64,000 nt of DNA. Source: Pyricularia pennisetigena. Its lineage: Eukaryota > Ascomycota > Sordariomycetes > Magnaporthales > Pyriculariaceae. The notes below the pieces were generated by a model. The model was not told the DNA's origin. It worked only from the letters and a program-made list of their open reading frames with translations, and made no database searches. The position numbers were made by a program, and so were the translations under genes. The stretch is from positions 1,343,080 to 1,407,079 of the forward strand of contig NC_043740.1 of assembly GCF_004337985.1 (NCBI RefSeq). Direction: 5' to 3'. The first letter of the stretch is position 1. Every line of letters begins with the position of its first letter. Below, one piece after another: positions 53,682 through 64,000 of the stretch.

Positions 53682-55964
53682 CTACAAGCTCCTCGGGGTC
53701 ACCCCGCTGTGAGAGTGTTGAGTTGCATCGGTATTGGGAAACTGCTGATCTGCGTTGCTTATCACCTTTTGGATTCTCTTTTCCCTCGGGATGATGTTCG
53801 ACAAAGTTTGTGGATAACAATCAATGTTTGGTTCTTCCATTGTGCATTGGAAATCCTGGTTTTGAGGCAGGACGCCGCTCGGGTTCGTGCCGCCGCCAGT
53901 AGCGGCCAAAACTTCATCTGTTGTGAGTCCGACCATCATTGAGCTGTGGACAATGTCTGGGTCGAACCCCTGAAACTGCTCAGAACTAGAGAACATGTAG
54001 GGCGTGAGACCCACGCTGGTGAAGCCATCAAATCTCTGGGGTTGTGAGGAGACATCAGTTTGAGCTGGGGCGAAGCTAGCACGGTAGCCCTGCGCATCGG
54101 ATCCGCCACTCAGGGACGATACCACGGTTTCTTCCCAGGCGCTTGCGCGGCTACTCGGCAATCCGAGGTAGCCGTTATTTGGGTGTGTGAACGAATGCGA
54201 TAGCACGGTGCTAGAGGTGTTGCAACCAGATTTTGAGGCGGACAGAGACGGAAGGTACTCGGTAGGGTATGGTGGCTCCATTCCAAGAAGCTGCGTGGGC
54301 TCCAGCATCATCGCCGGCGGGGCTACGGGCAGCTGCGACTCATCTTGTGCGTGTTGTGTTGTATTGTCGGTGGAGGTGACGACGGCGGGGCGACTCTGGA
54401 CTGTTGTTGTGTTACCTAGCCATCTGGATTCACAGGCCCTGTCGTGTTCGGCAATGAACTCTAGGATCTGATCTACTAAGCGTTGGTTCCCTGAGACAAG
54501 GCTAAGAAGCTTCTGCAGGAGATTCGTGTCGACCCTTCGATGGGAGATTGCGTGTTCGACGAAGTGGTAGGTTGGTCTTCTGTCATAGTCTACAGTATGG
54601 TTGATAGAGATGTTAGTTTCTGAATCTGGGGGCGCCGGTTGTATCTGGTACTGGCCTTCAACATCGGTTGAGTAAAGACATTTCCGCGCATGTAAAATTT
54701 GGATGTGTGTATGGACACGCGTTTCTGGACAGGGACAGAATATGGAGAAGGGTGACATACAAGGGGATGGAATGCGCCCATCTCCAGCCGTTTCCCAATC
54801 AGGGAATAAAATTTTCCACATAGACACCCAGAGCTCCGCTTGATGCTTTGCTGAATCTTTGCCTGGTTCTATCCGGACGCGCTGCTTTAGCTTGTCGCTT
54901 TGCGATCGATCGTATATCTCGTAACTCCAGTCTGTCTCTTCGATGGGCTTGCAGCGTTCAGCCTCGAGGACATGAATTCTCTCCTCCTCTTTCGTCTTAT
55001 ACAGTTTTCCGCACCGCTGGCAGCGCCCCCAAGCCATGTGATCTCGAACAAGGTGTTCTCTGCAGATTGGACGGTGTCAATGCCGGTCATCATCTACCAG
55101 GCCATCTTGATAGCGTTTAGATGGTGAATGAGAAGAGAGACTCGAGTCAAACAATTTGTTTTTCCTTTCATAATGCGGATGTAGTAAAGTCACTTACTTG
55201 AGACGAGGAATAGCGGGCCAGCCTTTGGGTCCATGGCAGATCTCCGCGCAGTGCTCACCATCGTACTTCTTGAAATAAGGACATGCTAGGCGATGGTCTG
55301 CTTCTTCTTTTCCCTTGCCTTTCCGCCCTACAGGCTGTGGTTCTTCTCTGCCCCCGTTCTGTTCAGCGTCATCATCGCGGCCATGACCCCTTTTTCTCTT
55401 ATTACCATTCTTTGTTCCCGATCTAGCGGCGGATGAAGAGCTGAGCCCGATAGCACTGCTGTAGCCTTGGGATGGGCCACCGCCGCTGGTGCCTGCTGGC
55501 TTCTGAGACGCCTCAAATACCCCGATCACTCGGGCGCTCGAGGGTCTCAGGGGTGGGACGAATACGGACTTGTTGGCAATAGGCGCTGAAACATGAACTT
55601 GCCGAAAGCAGAATAAATCGCCTGGAGAGAGGCAAAGCGAGAGCTGTTGGGATATAGGCTTCGAGGGGTAGGGGAGACATGCCAGTAAGTCACAGCTCCA
55701 GTTAGGCTTGCTCTGGATAGGTTTTAAGCGCTGGAAGGCTAAGTCGTAGCAAGCTTGGGCCAGTTTGGCTTCGATGGAAATGTGTTCGTTGATGCGTGGA
55801 AGCTGCTTTGGCCCAATAGCGCTGCAGAATATGAATTCAACGAGGGGAAATCTGCTTGGCAGAGATGAAGAGGTATGCAATGGTTGTTTGGCCCGGAGTT
55901 TTGTTTGTCCTATGGCGGTGACAAAGGAGTTACTCGTGTCTCCTCCAGGTAGTGAGTAAAACAT
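53682..55964 (-). CDS. Fungal C2H2-like zinc-finger protein of unknown role
   Basis: Exons 55964-55198 and 55059-53682 give 714 aa; the 138-nt GT-AG intron interrupts the zinc-finger region and its removal restores RLKEHLVRDHMAWGRC. Upstream of the finger is a Lys/Arg-rich stretch (NKRKRGHGRDDD) that may be a nuclear localisation signal. The finger region (about residues 228-292) reads LACPYFKKYDGEHC, then Cys243 with His258 and His263, followed by CQRCGKLYKT with His285 and Cys292. This arrangement recurs in a large, poorly studied ascomycete family whose members are usually labelled C2H2-type domain protein. A block typical of that family, WVSMWKILFPDW, follows. The rest is Ser/Gln-rich. 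A second, in-frame 105-nt intron (54760-54656) is possible. The first ~200 residues are unrecognised, so an upstream exon may be missing. Confidence 0.75.
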
Positions 55965-58117
55965 TGTGAAGTGAAGAAGGATTCCGAACCGTTTCAGGCC
56001 ACCGCATTGACGGACGTAAAAGTTACTGACAAGCAGCCTGTGTGGGCATGCTGGGGTCGATAGCACGACACGGGAAGGGGTGAAGGGGTAAAGATAAATG
56101 GTATATGTACGGATGGTATTGGCAGTACCGAATGGAGTCGAGACATCGGAGAGCGCCCGTTTTGCTGGCTTGGGGGGAGCACGGCACTCATAACCTGTCG
56201 CCCGCTTTGATAAGAGTGATGTACCCTCGCAAAGCGTACATAACAGCCTCCCTCACCGCCACTTTTTAGATGACGAACTCACCATGAAGTTGAAGGTACG
56301 GGCGGGTGAGACTCCCTCGTAGCCTTTAGGTATGTATCCTGGCCAAGTCAATTTACCAAGTTGTCGATTGCTAACCAGTGATTGTCTGTCCAAAAGGTTG
56401 GAGAATTGTACGGGGATGGGCTTGGGTACCAACTGTTACTGGTTGTTTTTTTTTCTTCTTCTTTTTTTTCTTTTCCTCCTTAAGGCTTGACGAGCTACTG
56501 CGAGTAACAATGAGCCAATCAAAAATCCCACTCTCCATACACGCCAGAATCGATAATGCGCCGCTGCGCGAAAGCTGCCACCTTGGGAACTAGCTAGGCT
56601 GTGGGATGGGGGAAAAAAGAAAAGAAAAGATATCACACACACACACACACACACACAAGACACCGAGGGATTCAAGGCGTCCAAAACCGGATGGACGTTT
56701 TTGCTCCCCATGCTCACAGCCAAGCCCTTGCTTTGCCGTTTTACTGTAGTCATGTTGTTAAGCTCTAAACCACATTGATGAAATTCAGAGTTGGATTGCT
56801 CGCTGTTAACAGCCCGGATAGTTAAGTGCTCCACTACACCCGTGACACCGATTAGCTTAAGTGTCAAGTTCAATTCACGATGTTTTTGCTGGAAGGGTGA
56901 TATATCGAACGGCCTGTAGGCGGTCGATTGACGACCTGACGGCCCTTTAAGGCTAAACAGACGCTGCTGCTTGGCATGAAGAAAGAAATGGGCAGCCGAG
57001 AAGGCTAGTGGCGCACACTAACGTACACGTGCAGCCTGAAGGAGTGGTCGGAGAGCCATGTATCGTGGCAGCGCTTTTATGGTGCTCCCAGCGCTGACTA
57101 AGCTCCTCCGGTTATGTGATTCCAATGCAGGCTATGTTTATCGAAGTCGCTGTCATTAGTGACTGATCCTTTAGAAGCTTAATTTCTATTGCAACCTCCT
57201 CAGGTCAGGGATCCCATTTGATAGGTAACCAGGGGTAATATTCCACTATTCCACTACCTCAAACTTCACGCTTAAATCGAAGTTGATAACAAAATCTGTA
57301 CCTGCAGAGGCCAATTGGAAGTACCTGTGTTTGTATCTTTTTACGTTACTACTATTAAAGGATTGGCAGAAATTGCTAGAAACAGGTACCTGACTAGACT
57401 AGGGAGTGATTTATTAGGGCACCTACCACCCTAGCTTATTAACGTAACACTGGGACCCTATGGTTCTCTGTCCCCTCTAGCTACCTATCCACTCGACAAT
57501 TGGTCTAAACCTAAATCTGCGCTGTAGTTATATCAACGGACTAGGGAGGCTCGTGTTAGTGAGGAAACTTGCCCTGTACTTCTCTAAAAACCAATTTGAA
57601 GACTACCCGGTTATTATTCATTTAGCGATAGCTATTTTCTTTTTTTCTCTCTTGAGAACCTTGCGGTTCAGAGGAGCCAGTTGTTGATGCGGGTGGAGAT
57701 GTCAACCCAATGATTGCCGCTGACTACGACGGGCGTTGGGAAGACAGTCCAACTCGACATCACCGATCATGTAACCTTACGCCACCCAGAGGGGAATTCT
57801 CGCCAACAGAATCATGATTGACCAGCGAAAATAAATCCAAAAAAAAAAAATCAAAAATCAAAAATCAAATTTTATCTATAACAACCCAAAGCTCCTTGTC
57901 GGTTGTGAGCCGCTCGCTAGCAATGCTTATCCCAAGAAAAGCTACAAAAAGTGATCCCAAACCGTACGCCAAGCCGACAAGTTGTCGGCGATTTCACCTA
58001 CTGAGCCGCTTTTGAATGGCTTGAGAGTCCGTGCCACCAGAAATGAGTATATGCATACTTTCCTCCTTGACATGACAGTCTTAAGCCGTGCCCTCATTTT
58101 GGGCCGGCGTCGAACGC
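55965..58117. other. 2.15 kb intergenic region
   Basis: No supportable gene. Contains T-rich runs near 56443-56471, a (CA)12 repeat at 56634-56657 and a run of short A/T-rich words near 57839-57870. The part next to 55964 is the zinc-finger gene promoter. Confidence 0.5.
56634..56657. repeat. (CA)12 microsatellite
   Basis: Twelve uninterrupted CA units, 24 bases, preceded by an AAAAG-type purine tract. Probably length-variable between strains. Confidence 0.95.
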
Positions 58118-59426
58118 TCACACGTCAAACCCCACCCTCTGCACCATGCGACGGTTGAGCTTGGCGGGCTTGTCCTTGATCGAGTCAGTCGAGAGCTTGC
58201 GCGTCGGCCTATTGATAAGCGTTTGGCTATTTGACAAATCGACGCTTGTTGAGCCTGATGTCGCACCGTGGGTGTTGGTGCGCTGGAGCGACTTCGTTGG
58301 ATAGCTGCCTTCCTCGGCCGAGCGCAATGCTGCCGCCCCTGACGAGAGGCTACTGGCTACAGAGGGTTGGCGCCCCTTGCCGCCAGTGCTATCTCCGGAA
58401 CTGCTCAGGGAACCACTCCTGCTGCGGCCGGCCGGGCTGGCTACAGCCGGACTGCCCCCAGTGTTGCCCCCGGTACGGCTCATGGAATTACTCCTGCTGA
58501 GGCTGCCTGGGCTCACGGGGTTGCTGCCGGCGGGCGGGTTGACGGGGCTGGGAGACCGGCTTTTTTCCGCCACCACTTTTTCCATTTCACTGATACTTGC
58601 TTCGAGAAGTTTTTGCAGCCCCGCACAGTAGGCGCTCGTACCTTTGACCGCCACTGAATCCGACGTTATCGGAAATTCATTGGCGCCACGTACGAGTTCG
58701 TTGGTGTAAGTAGACTTGAGCTTAGCAACCTCGGCCGTATACCCCATGGCGAACTTGTTCTTTGCATCGGCCTTTTTGATCACTTCGATATTGTCGTCTA
58801 TAACTTTGGTTTTCATATCGATGGCAGCTTTCAAGGCGTCCATCTAGAAGTATCAGGAAGGTTAGCATTCGTAACGAAACTGCCCAGTGAGCATGTATGC
58901 GAGGTAAGAGTTGACGGCGTTCTGTGAAGAACAGGCAGCCTGGAGGCAAAGGGGAATGTAGACGAAGTCCGACTTCATACTGTTGCCGTTGCTCACTTGA
59001 GCTTGCATCAAGGTGGCCGCTGCTCCCTTGGCAAAACGATCCGCATCATGCGATCACAGCATCACCAGGAAGCCATGTTCATATTTGAAGTAGAACCAAA
59101 GTAACAGGGGAGGTTAATAATCTTACCAAAGCCTTTCCCTGGGTCTGCTTTTGGTTTTCCGATGCTATTTCCATTGCCTGCCTGGTTGAAGCCATGTCAA
59201 GCGCGTATTTGGCCGTGGTGAGCTGGAAAGTCTGCTGGGCGATTTTATAACTCTTGTAGCCAACGATCCCAACCGCGCAGGCTATGCAAGCGGCCACACC
59301 TCCGACGACTGCCGTGGGCACGCTATTCATCCGAACCTCGAGTTGATGTTTAGGTTCGGACTCGGGTACGGGCGCCGAAACGACCGATCCCGCCATCAAA
59401 GGTACCAAGAAGCGGTTGACGCGCAT
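58118..59426 (-). CDS. Unrecognised membrane/coiled-coil protein, exon structure uncertain
   Basis: Exon 1 (59426-59127) and the last exon (58843-58118) are well supported; a middle exon at 59026-58997 joins them in phase and gives 351 aa. The protein starts with a weak hydrophobic N-terminus. A Gly/Ala-rich membrane span follows (TAVVGGVAACIACAVGIVGY, about residues 38-57), then an amphipathic helical region (ASTRQAMEIASENQKQTQGK). The last exon begins with a charged helix (MDALKAAIDMKTKVIDDN) and ends in a Ser/Gly-rich, basic, disordered tail with SP repeats. The presumed second intron (58996-58844) reads as credible protein for 40 codons before a stop, so the true splice pattern may differ. 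No family is recognised. It could be a signal-anchored membrane protein with a cytosolic coiled coil. Confidence 0.55.
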
Positions 59427-60832
59427 CGTAAAGCCTGGTTGGGAGGTGCTGTTGTACCGGTGGCGGGTGGCTTGGGTTTTCTGAAGTGGGAGGGGTGTTA
59501 ATGTGTGATAAAGGGCGTGTTTTTTCCTTGTTTTGCGCTTATATGTTTATATGGTTTGTTTTGTTCTGTACAAATAAAAACATGAAGTCTGGTGTAGCTT
59601 GCGTCCACGTCCTTTTATAACCAACGACTGCTTGTTCCCTACGGCTATGATATTCAGGTACATGTCCGGACATACAGTAAAGCTAGTGTTTACTAAAGTT
59701 ATTCTCTGATCTTTACACTAAGATAGGCTTACTCGATAGTGGTGGTGATAATCAAGCGAAGCGGTTTCCGTACTGAAGGCGAAGCCCCAAAGAACAGAAA
59801 AGCGTGTAAGCTGTTCTATACTGGGCCACCCTGTAGAACGTTTCTCGTGCGTTTACTACAGTCTTATCAGATAAGTGGCTATGCTAACCTAGCGAAGCGG
59901 TTTCAGTACTGAGGGCGCAGCCCCAAGGGGGAAAAGCGCGTAAGCTATTTTATCTTAGTCCGATCTGTAAACCTTTCCCGTGAGTGGATTGGTCAGTTGT
60001 GTTTTCCGCTGTCTTCCAACGAAAGAGGTTCACTAAAGCTGCAAAAAGTTTCAGTTGCAGCAAAAGGAGCGGTGGGGGCGGTGATGGTGGTGGTGAGCCC
60101 TCCGCAAAGCCATTTACGTGATATAGAAGCTCACGCGCGAGCCTCGCCAACCCCTTTAGGTATGGCATTGCACCACAGCCGACTTTCTCCATCATTAGAC
60201 CAACCTATGACACGTTTCTCGTGCGTGGGTTGATCACTCAAAAAAAGGGAAAAAATATATAGCCTACGTAGACAAGCCAGTTCTCTTTCAAAGCCGATAA
60301 AAGTACAATATGGCTTCGTTAACAGCGTTTGAAGAAGCGGTAACAATGCGTAGAAAGCCCCCCCATAAAAGCCTGCTGAGTCAAGTAATAGTTTACGCGA
60401 GAGCTTCGGTGACCCCTTCGGATAGGCCTGGCGCCACGGTCCACTCTCCATATTAGTCTTCGTATCCTGATACGGTCAGCCAATGAACAAATATTGGTCA
60501 CCCCTATTAAGCGCCTTCATTTTTATACGCCGTATGTATATGATTACTGTATATGTATTATTGGCAGTCCCTCACTTTCACATGGCTGCGCGTGGTTGCG
60601 CCCTGTCGCGTAAAGATTCAGCCCTGGGAAAGCTTATCACAGTTTAACCATGGTAAGCTGTTATAGGCTGTGTAACGCGGATGACAAGTGTGTCTTACAT
60701 TGTTGCCCTAACTGTATACCGAGGACGCTGCGGTCACTTGCAGAGGTAGGTTGCGTAACAGGTCACCGGTAGTGGGAGGAACAGCGTATCGGAAACTAAA
60801 TTTAGATTCAGCTGGCTCTAGCCTCCTTGGCA
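59427..60832. other. Intergenic region with a degenerate repeat cluster
   Basis: Upstream region of the gene ending at 59426 and downstream region of the gene ending at 60833. No gene. It contains the repeat cluster listed separately, and the rest is ordinary intergenic sequence. Confidence 0.5.
59755..60234 (+). repeat. Cluster of degenerate ~136-bp repeats
   Basis: Copy 1 (59755-59819) and copy 2 (59891-59952) share AGCGAAGCGGTTTC, GTACTGA, GCCCCAA and GTAAGCT in the same order, at roughly 85 percent by eye. Each is followed about 75 bases later by a related tail: CTGTAGAACGTTTCTCGTGC at 59832 and CTGTAAACCTTTCCCGTGAG at 59965. A third tail with ACGTTTCTCGTGCGTG lies at about 60210, preceded by a diverged core that resembles the first copies read in reverse. 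A more diverged piece continues to about 60475. These may be fragments of a non-autonomous transposon or an old local tandem duplication. No terminal inverted repeats were identified. Confidence 0.6.
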
Positions 60833-61480
60833 TCACTCCTCCAGCTTCCCCAAAGAGGCAACATAGCGCTCGAGCCCGCGCTTCGTGGTGGCCCGAAGCT
60901 CCACTTCCACCTCGAGACACATGACTTCCAGCTCGTTGCAGACTTTCTGCTGGCTTCGCACCTGTGGCCCGTCGGAGCGCATCGCAAACAGGCCGCCCTC
61001 CCGCTCTGCCGCCACCTGCTCTTCCCTCAATTCGCAAAGCCGCAACGGCAGGCTTTGGACCAGTGCGTTGTCGGGCTCCTCCGCCTCGATGCTCTTCGCC
61101 ATTATGGAAATTGAATTCAGATGGCGCTGCGTGGCCGAATTGAGAAGCCAGAGCTGTAACCATTAGCAGCAGTTCGAGCCTCACATGAAGTGGCATGAAG
61201 CGGGTGTCGGTGCGGAGGGTGAAGGCGCAGAATTTACCTGCATCGCGCCGGCGGATAGATTCATGTCGACCATGTTCCCGACTATCCAGCTAATTGAAGT
61301 AACTCCAAGAGCAATTATAAGCGGGATGAGATTGTTGTTGTCCTCATGGGAAGCCGCTCGGTACAAAAGCGCAACCAAGGTGGATGCTGGGACGCAAGCC
61401 GCCAAGTTGGAAAAGTAGTGGGAAGCTGGAGATGGCGCCGATGATTCGGGGAAAAGGCCGGGATGCGGGATGTTCGACAT
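60833..61480 (-). CDS. Unrecognised small membrane protein with C-terminal coiled coil
   Basis: Exons 61480-61238 and 61153-60833 give 187 aa; the 84-nt intron has GTAAAT, a GCTAAT branch site and an ACAG acceptor, in phase 0. The N-terminal ~25 residues are Pro/Ser-rich. Two hydrophobic segments follow, NLAACVPASTLVALLY (about 25-40) and LIPLIIALGVTSISWIVGNM (about 51-70). The second exon is a charged helix (LRLCELREEQVAAERE, KVCNELEVMCLEVEVELRATTKR) likely to form a coiled coil. There is no signal-peptide cleavage site and no domain I know. It lies on the same strand as the other membrane/coiled-coil gene, 1.4 kb away across the repeat cluster. The spliced frame is tidy, so a real gene is likely; the function is not known. 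Confidence 0.6.
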
Positions 61481-62427
61481 GTTGAGTGTCCGCTGTCATC
61501 TGAATTTTTTGCTAGGTTTGTTTTTTCTTTCTTTTGTATTATTTTGCTGTTTGTTTGTTCGCGTGTGTTAATTCAATCCTGGGAGAGGGAAGTTGGCGAT
61601 TCATGCAGTCGTATCTGTCAGCTTAGCACCTGTTTATCGAGAATGTAACAACGGGGGATTAACCGACTGGAGACAGGAATTTTAAACCAAGCAGTCTTTC
61701 AGAAAAGAACCCCGGCCCCTTCCACCCCCCCTCCCTCCCTTCCCTTTTTTCCCCTCGGTTCCAATGATAATAATTTAATAGATTAACTCGGTTTTTTTTT
61801 TTTTTTTTTTTTTTTTCTCGTGAAATGGAAAATTTGAGAATAAATAATTTTCCCAACCGCCGGAATCAGAATTAATAGGACTCTATGAGTGAAAAGTATA
61901 ATATTACTAGAAATATGTAATAAATACCACCCTTATGAAAGCGTTTAAACAAACACTGACCCCACTATATATTGGTAGTTACACAAGCTCTAACAACCTT
62001 AATTTATTTCAAAGTCTCCCCGCTTATAGAATGTAGCCGACGATTAACATGTAAGCCGATATATCAAAAGATCTCGCGTGCAAATGCCTCGTCGAGGACC
62101 GTCACTTGCGCCCATGTACCTGCCTGTACCTCTGCACTCCTGACAGCAACCCCCGAAACCAACTACGGAACATTCGAAGATTTCCGAAATGACTATTCCA
62201 AGATGAGGAGATAATAGTATTATTATATTAGAGCCAGTCTAAATATTTTTCTTTCGAAAGGGGGTATCATATCTCTAGCCTCATGAACCAAGAAATCCAA
62301 ACCAATTCTATGCCATGAGCAAAAAAGGCAGTCCCAAAAATAAGAAAAGATACAAACGGCGCCATCGTACAAAGAATCACAAAAAAACCAAAAAAAAAAC
62401 CTAAAAAAAAAAAGATTCTACAAGCAT
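61481..62427. other. Intergenic region, A/T-rich
   Basis: Between the small membrane protein gene and the receptor gene, both on the minus strand. Contains a poly-T run at about 61792-61816 and several A runs near 62380-62412 close to the receptor stop codon. The stretch 61840-62260 is visibly A/T-rich. No gene seen. Confidence 0.5.
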
Positions 62428-63872
62428 TTATCGTGTCGGCCGACCGTCGCGAAGCATCCGATCCCAATTGTACTCGGCGCTCGGCCTGGACGGAACATCA
62501 CTCGTGACCACCTCGCGGGTGCTCTCCTGGACCGTGACCTCGACCTCGACCGTCTTGATGATGATGCCCTGCGGCCACTGTCCGCCGCCGACGGCCGCAG
62601 CATCCGCATCGTCGGCGCCGTCACTAGCGCTGTTGCTCCTGTTGCTCCTCCTGCTCTCCGAGCGCCCGACGCCGCCGCGGACGACGCTGCGCGTCGAGCC
62701 GGAGCGGCCGATCCCGAGCTCGAAGCTGTCGCGACCCTGGACGCCGGTCAGCGTCGACTTGGACGCCCCTGACAGGCCGTTGAGGCGGGCCAGCGCGCCC
62801 AAGGACCGCACGCTCCCCGAGTCGCCCGAGGAGTGCGAGGCGCCGCCGCTGCGTCCCTGCTTGAAGGGGTCGTGGATGCTGTCGGTTCGGCTGGCGAGCT
62901 GCCGCTGTCGCCGGGAGAAGAGAGGCCCCACGTGCGCAAAGTTGGCAGCGACGATGCCGACGTTCTGTTCAAAAACAGAGAAGAGAGTGGAGAGGAAGTT
63001 GCTGTAAGTGTAGATACCTGTTTGCATCGGTATGTTTGAGGTCTCATATGTCTGCACTGCTGTGAAGATGCCGGCACTATTTGTGGTGAAAGCCAGGTTC
63101 GCTCCTGTCAGCTTTTTTGTCTTCAACTTTTGAGTAATTCCTTTGCATTCAGGGACGCTATAAACTTACATTACACTCAAAGCCGAGAGGCCGTAGAATG
63201 GCCACTTGAGGGCGCGGTTGTCAGGCCCCAATCCGCGAAGGATGAAGACCGGCATGACGGACAACACCAGCCAGGAAATTGCAGACAAAGTGCCCCTGAA
63301 ATACCCAATGTTGGCCTGCACGCTTGGGTCCCAGCATGCACCATCCAGCTGGGGCTCCCATAACTTCTCGAGCGGCTGGCATTGCAGGTTGGTCGTCAGG
63401 GCGGAGCTGAGGTCGGTGAAGGCCATGAGAAGCATCATGATCGAGAGCACCACCCGCCAAGCCTTTAGGACCCCAGCCAGCGCAATGAAGGAGAAGCAGA
63501 TGGAGATTTTGGCTAGTGTGGCGCTTATCAAGTAAAATGGTTGGCCGAGGATGTTGAACTCGATCGCGCGCGCAGAGGTGACGGCTGTGCCTTCTATCAT
63601 GCTGAAGATGGTTCCTATAAAAGCCAGAATCTGTTTTTTTTTTTTTTTTTTACAAGGGAGGGATATTAGCATCTGGACTGAAGGCAAGAAACTCTTTGTA
63701 CCAAGGAACTTACAGCAGCCACGCCTATGGCGTAGTCCTCTTTGCCTATCTCATGGCTTATTCTGAAGCGAGCAAAGAGCCGTAAACCGCATGTTGCCAG
63801 AGAAAAACATGCTGTGATGATTGACAATGCGAGAAGGACCGGCCCTCCAGTCAAATCCAAGGCCGATTCCAT
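62428..63872 (-). CDS. Pth11-like seven-helix membrane protein (fungal rhodopsin-type domain)
   Basis: Exons 63872-63714, 63630-63170 and 63076-62428 give 422 aa; introns of 83 and 93 nt, the second splitting an Ile codon and removing a stop. Seven hydrophobic helices are visible: PVLLALSIITACFSLATCGL, then YAIGVAAILAFIGTIFSMIE, FYLISATLAKISICFSFIAL, VVLSIMMLLMAFTDLSSALT, TLSAISWLVLSVMPVFIL, FYGLSALSVIAGIFTAVQTY and FSVFEQNVGIVAANFAHV. Internal marks of the ascomycete rhodopsin/Pth11-related family include LAKISICF, CQPLEKLW, CWD and EQNVGIVAAN. There is no CFEM domain at the N-terminus. The ~175-residue cytosolic tail is Ser/Arg/Gly-rich and likely phosphorylated. In this family Pth11 itself mediates surface sensing, but most members have no known ligand. 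The start is the first ATG of the frame. Confidence 0.85.
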
Positions 63873-64000
63873 GATAGCGGTGATTTTTTGCGAGAAAGAT
63901 CGCCGGCCCAAGGAATCCTTTTCTTCTTGTCTTTCTTCCTTCGGCGCAAAAGAGGAATAAAGCAAACCGGTGCAGCAAAAAAGAGGTAAAGACAATCAGA
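63873..64000. other. Upstream edge of the receptor gene
   Basis: The receptor frame continues open to about 63995 but without an ATG, so this is treated as leader and promoter. The window ends here, and more of the promoter lies outside. Confidence 0.5.

Noticed and set aside
56436..56873. A 145-codon minus-strand ORF
   Set aside because: It depends on translating the CA microsatellite (Cys-Val run) and T-rich tracts, with no recognisable motif.

Overview
The window looks like nuclear DNA from a filamentous ascomycete, most likely a plant-associated Sordariomycete and possibly of the Magnaporthales (this taxonomic step is inference). The grounds are short GT-AG introns of about 75-140 nt with CTAAC/CTGAC-like branch sites, long poly-T and poly-A intergenic tracts, and the gene set: secreted cutinase, CAP20/perilipin, a Pth11-like seven-helix receptor, a protamine-P1-like protein, a Cdc11/Nud1 scaffold, and a small secreted eight-cysteine protein. 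I see no bacterial-type operon, CRISPR array, tRNA, rRNA or intact transposon.

Layout. 1-9.2 kb: spliced secreted cutinase (+), a 3.5 kb gene-free stretch, an intronless TDT-family (malate/sulfite type) transporter (+) behind an overlapping upstream ORF, and a weak GC-rich ORF. 9.2-20.3 kb: two very long intronless genes transcribed divergently from a 1.2 kb spacer, the leucine-rich-repeat septation scaffold (-) and the protamine-P1-like protein (+). 20.3-33 kb: poly-T-bearing intergenic DNA, then a Kcs1-type inositol hexakisphosphate kinase (+, two exons) converging on a four-exon DENN-domain protein (-). 33-43.6 kb: about 10.6 kb with no supportable gene. 43.6-56 kb: dense again, with CAP20-like perilipin (+), an N-terminally extended pirin (+, with an NN gap inside its intron), the eight-Cys secreted protein (-), the Bcd1-like box C/D snoRNP factor (-), a small Ser/Pro-rich protein (+), and a C2H2-like zinc-finger protein (-). 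58-64 kb: two unrecognised membrane/coiled-coil genes (-) separated by a cluster of degenerate ~136 bp repeats, and a Pth11-like receptor (-).

The genes are independent transcription units. Housekeeping roles (septation, inositol pyrophosphate synthesis, snoRNP assembly, Rab regulation) are interleaved with host-interaction candidates (cutinase, perilipin, receptor, secreted Cys-rich protein). The least explained part is 58.1-61.5 kb: two unassigned membrane/coiled-coil genes flanking the repeat cluster, the first with a coding-like intron. Exon boundaries were worked out by hand from splice consensus and reading phase. No similarity search was run, and all family assignments rest on recognised motifs.
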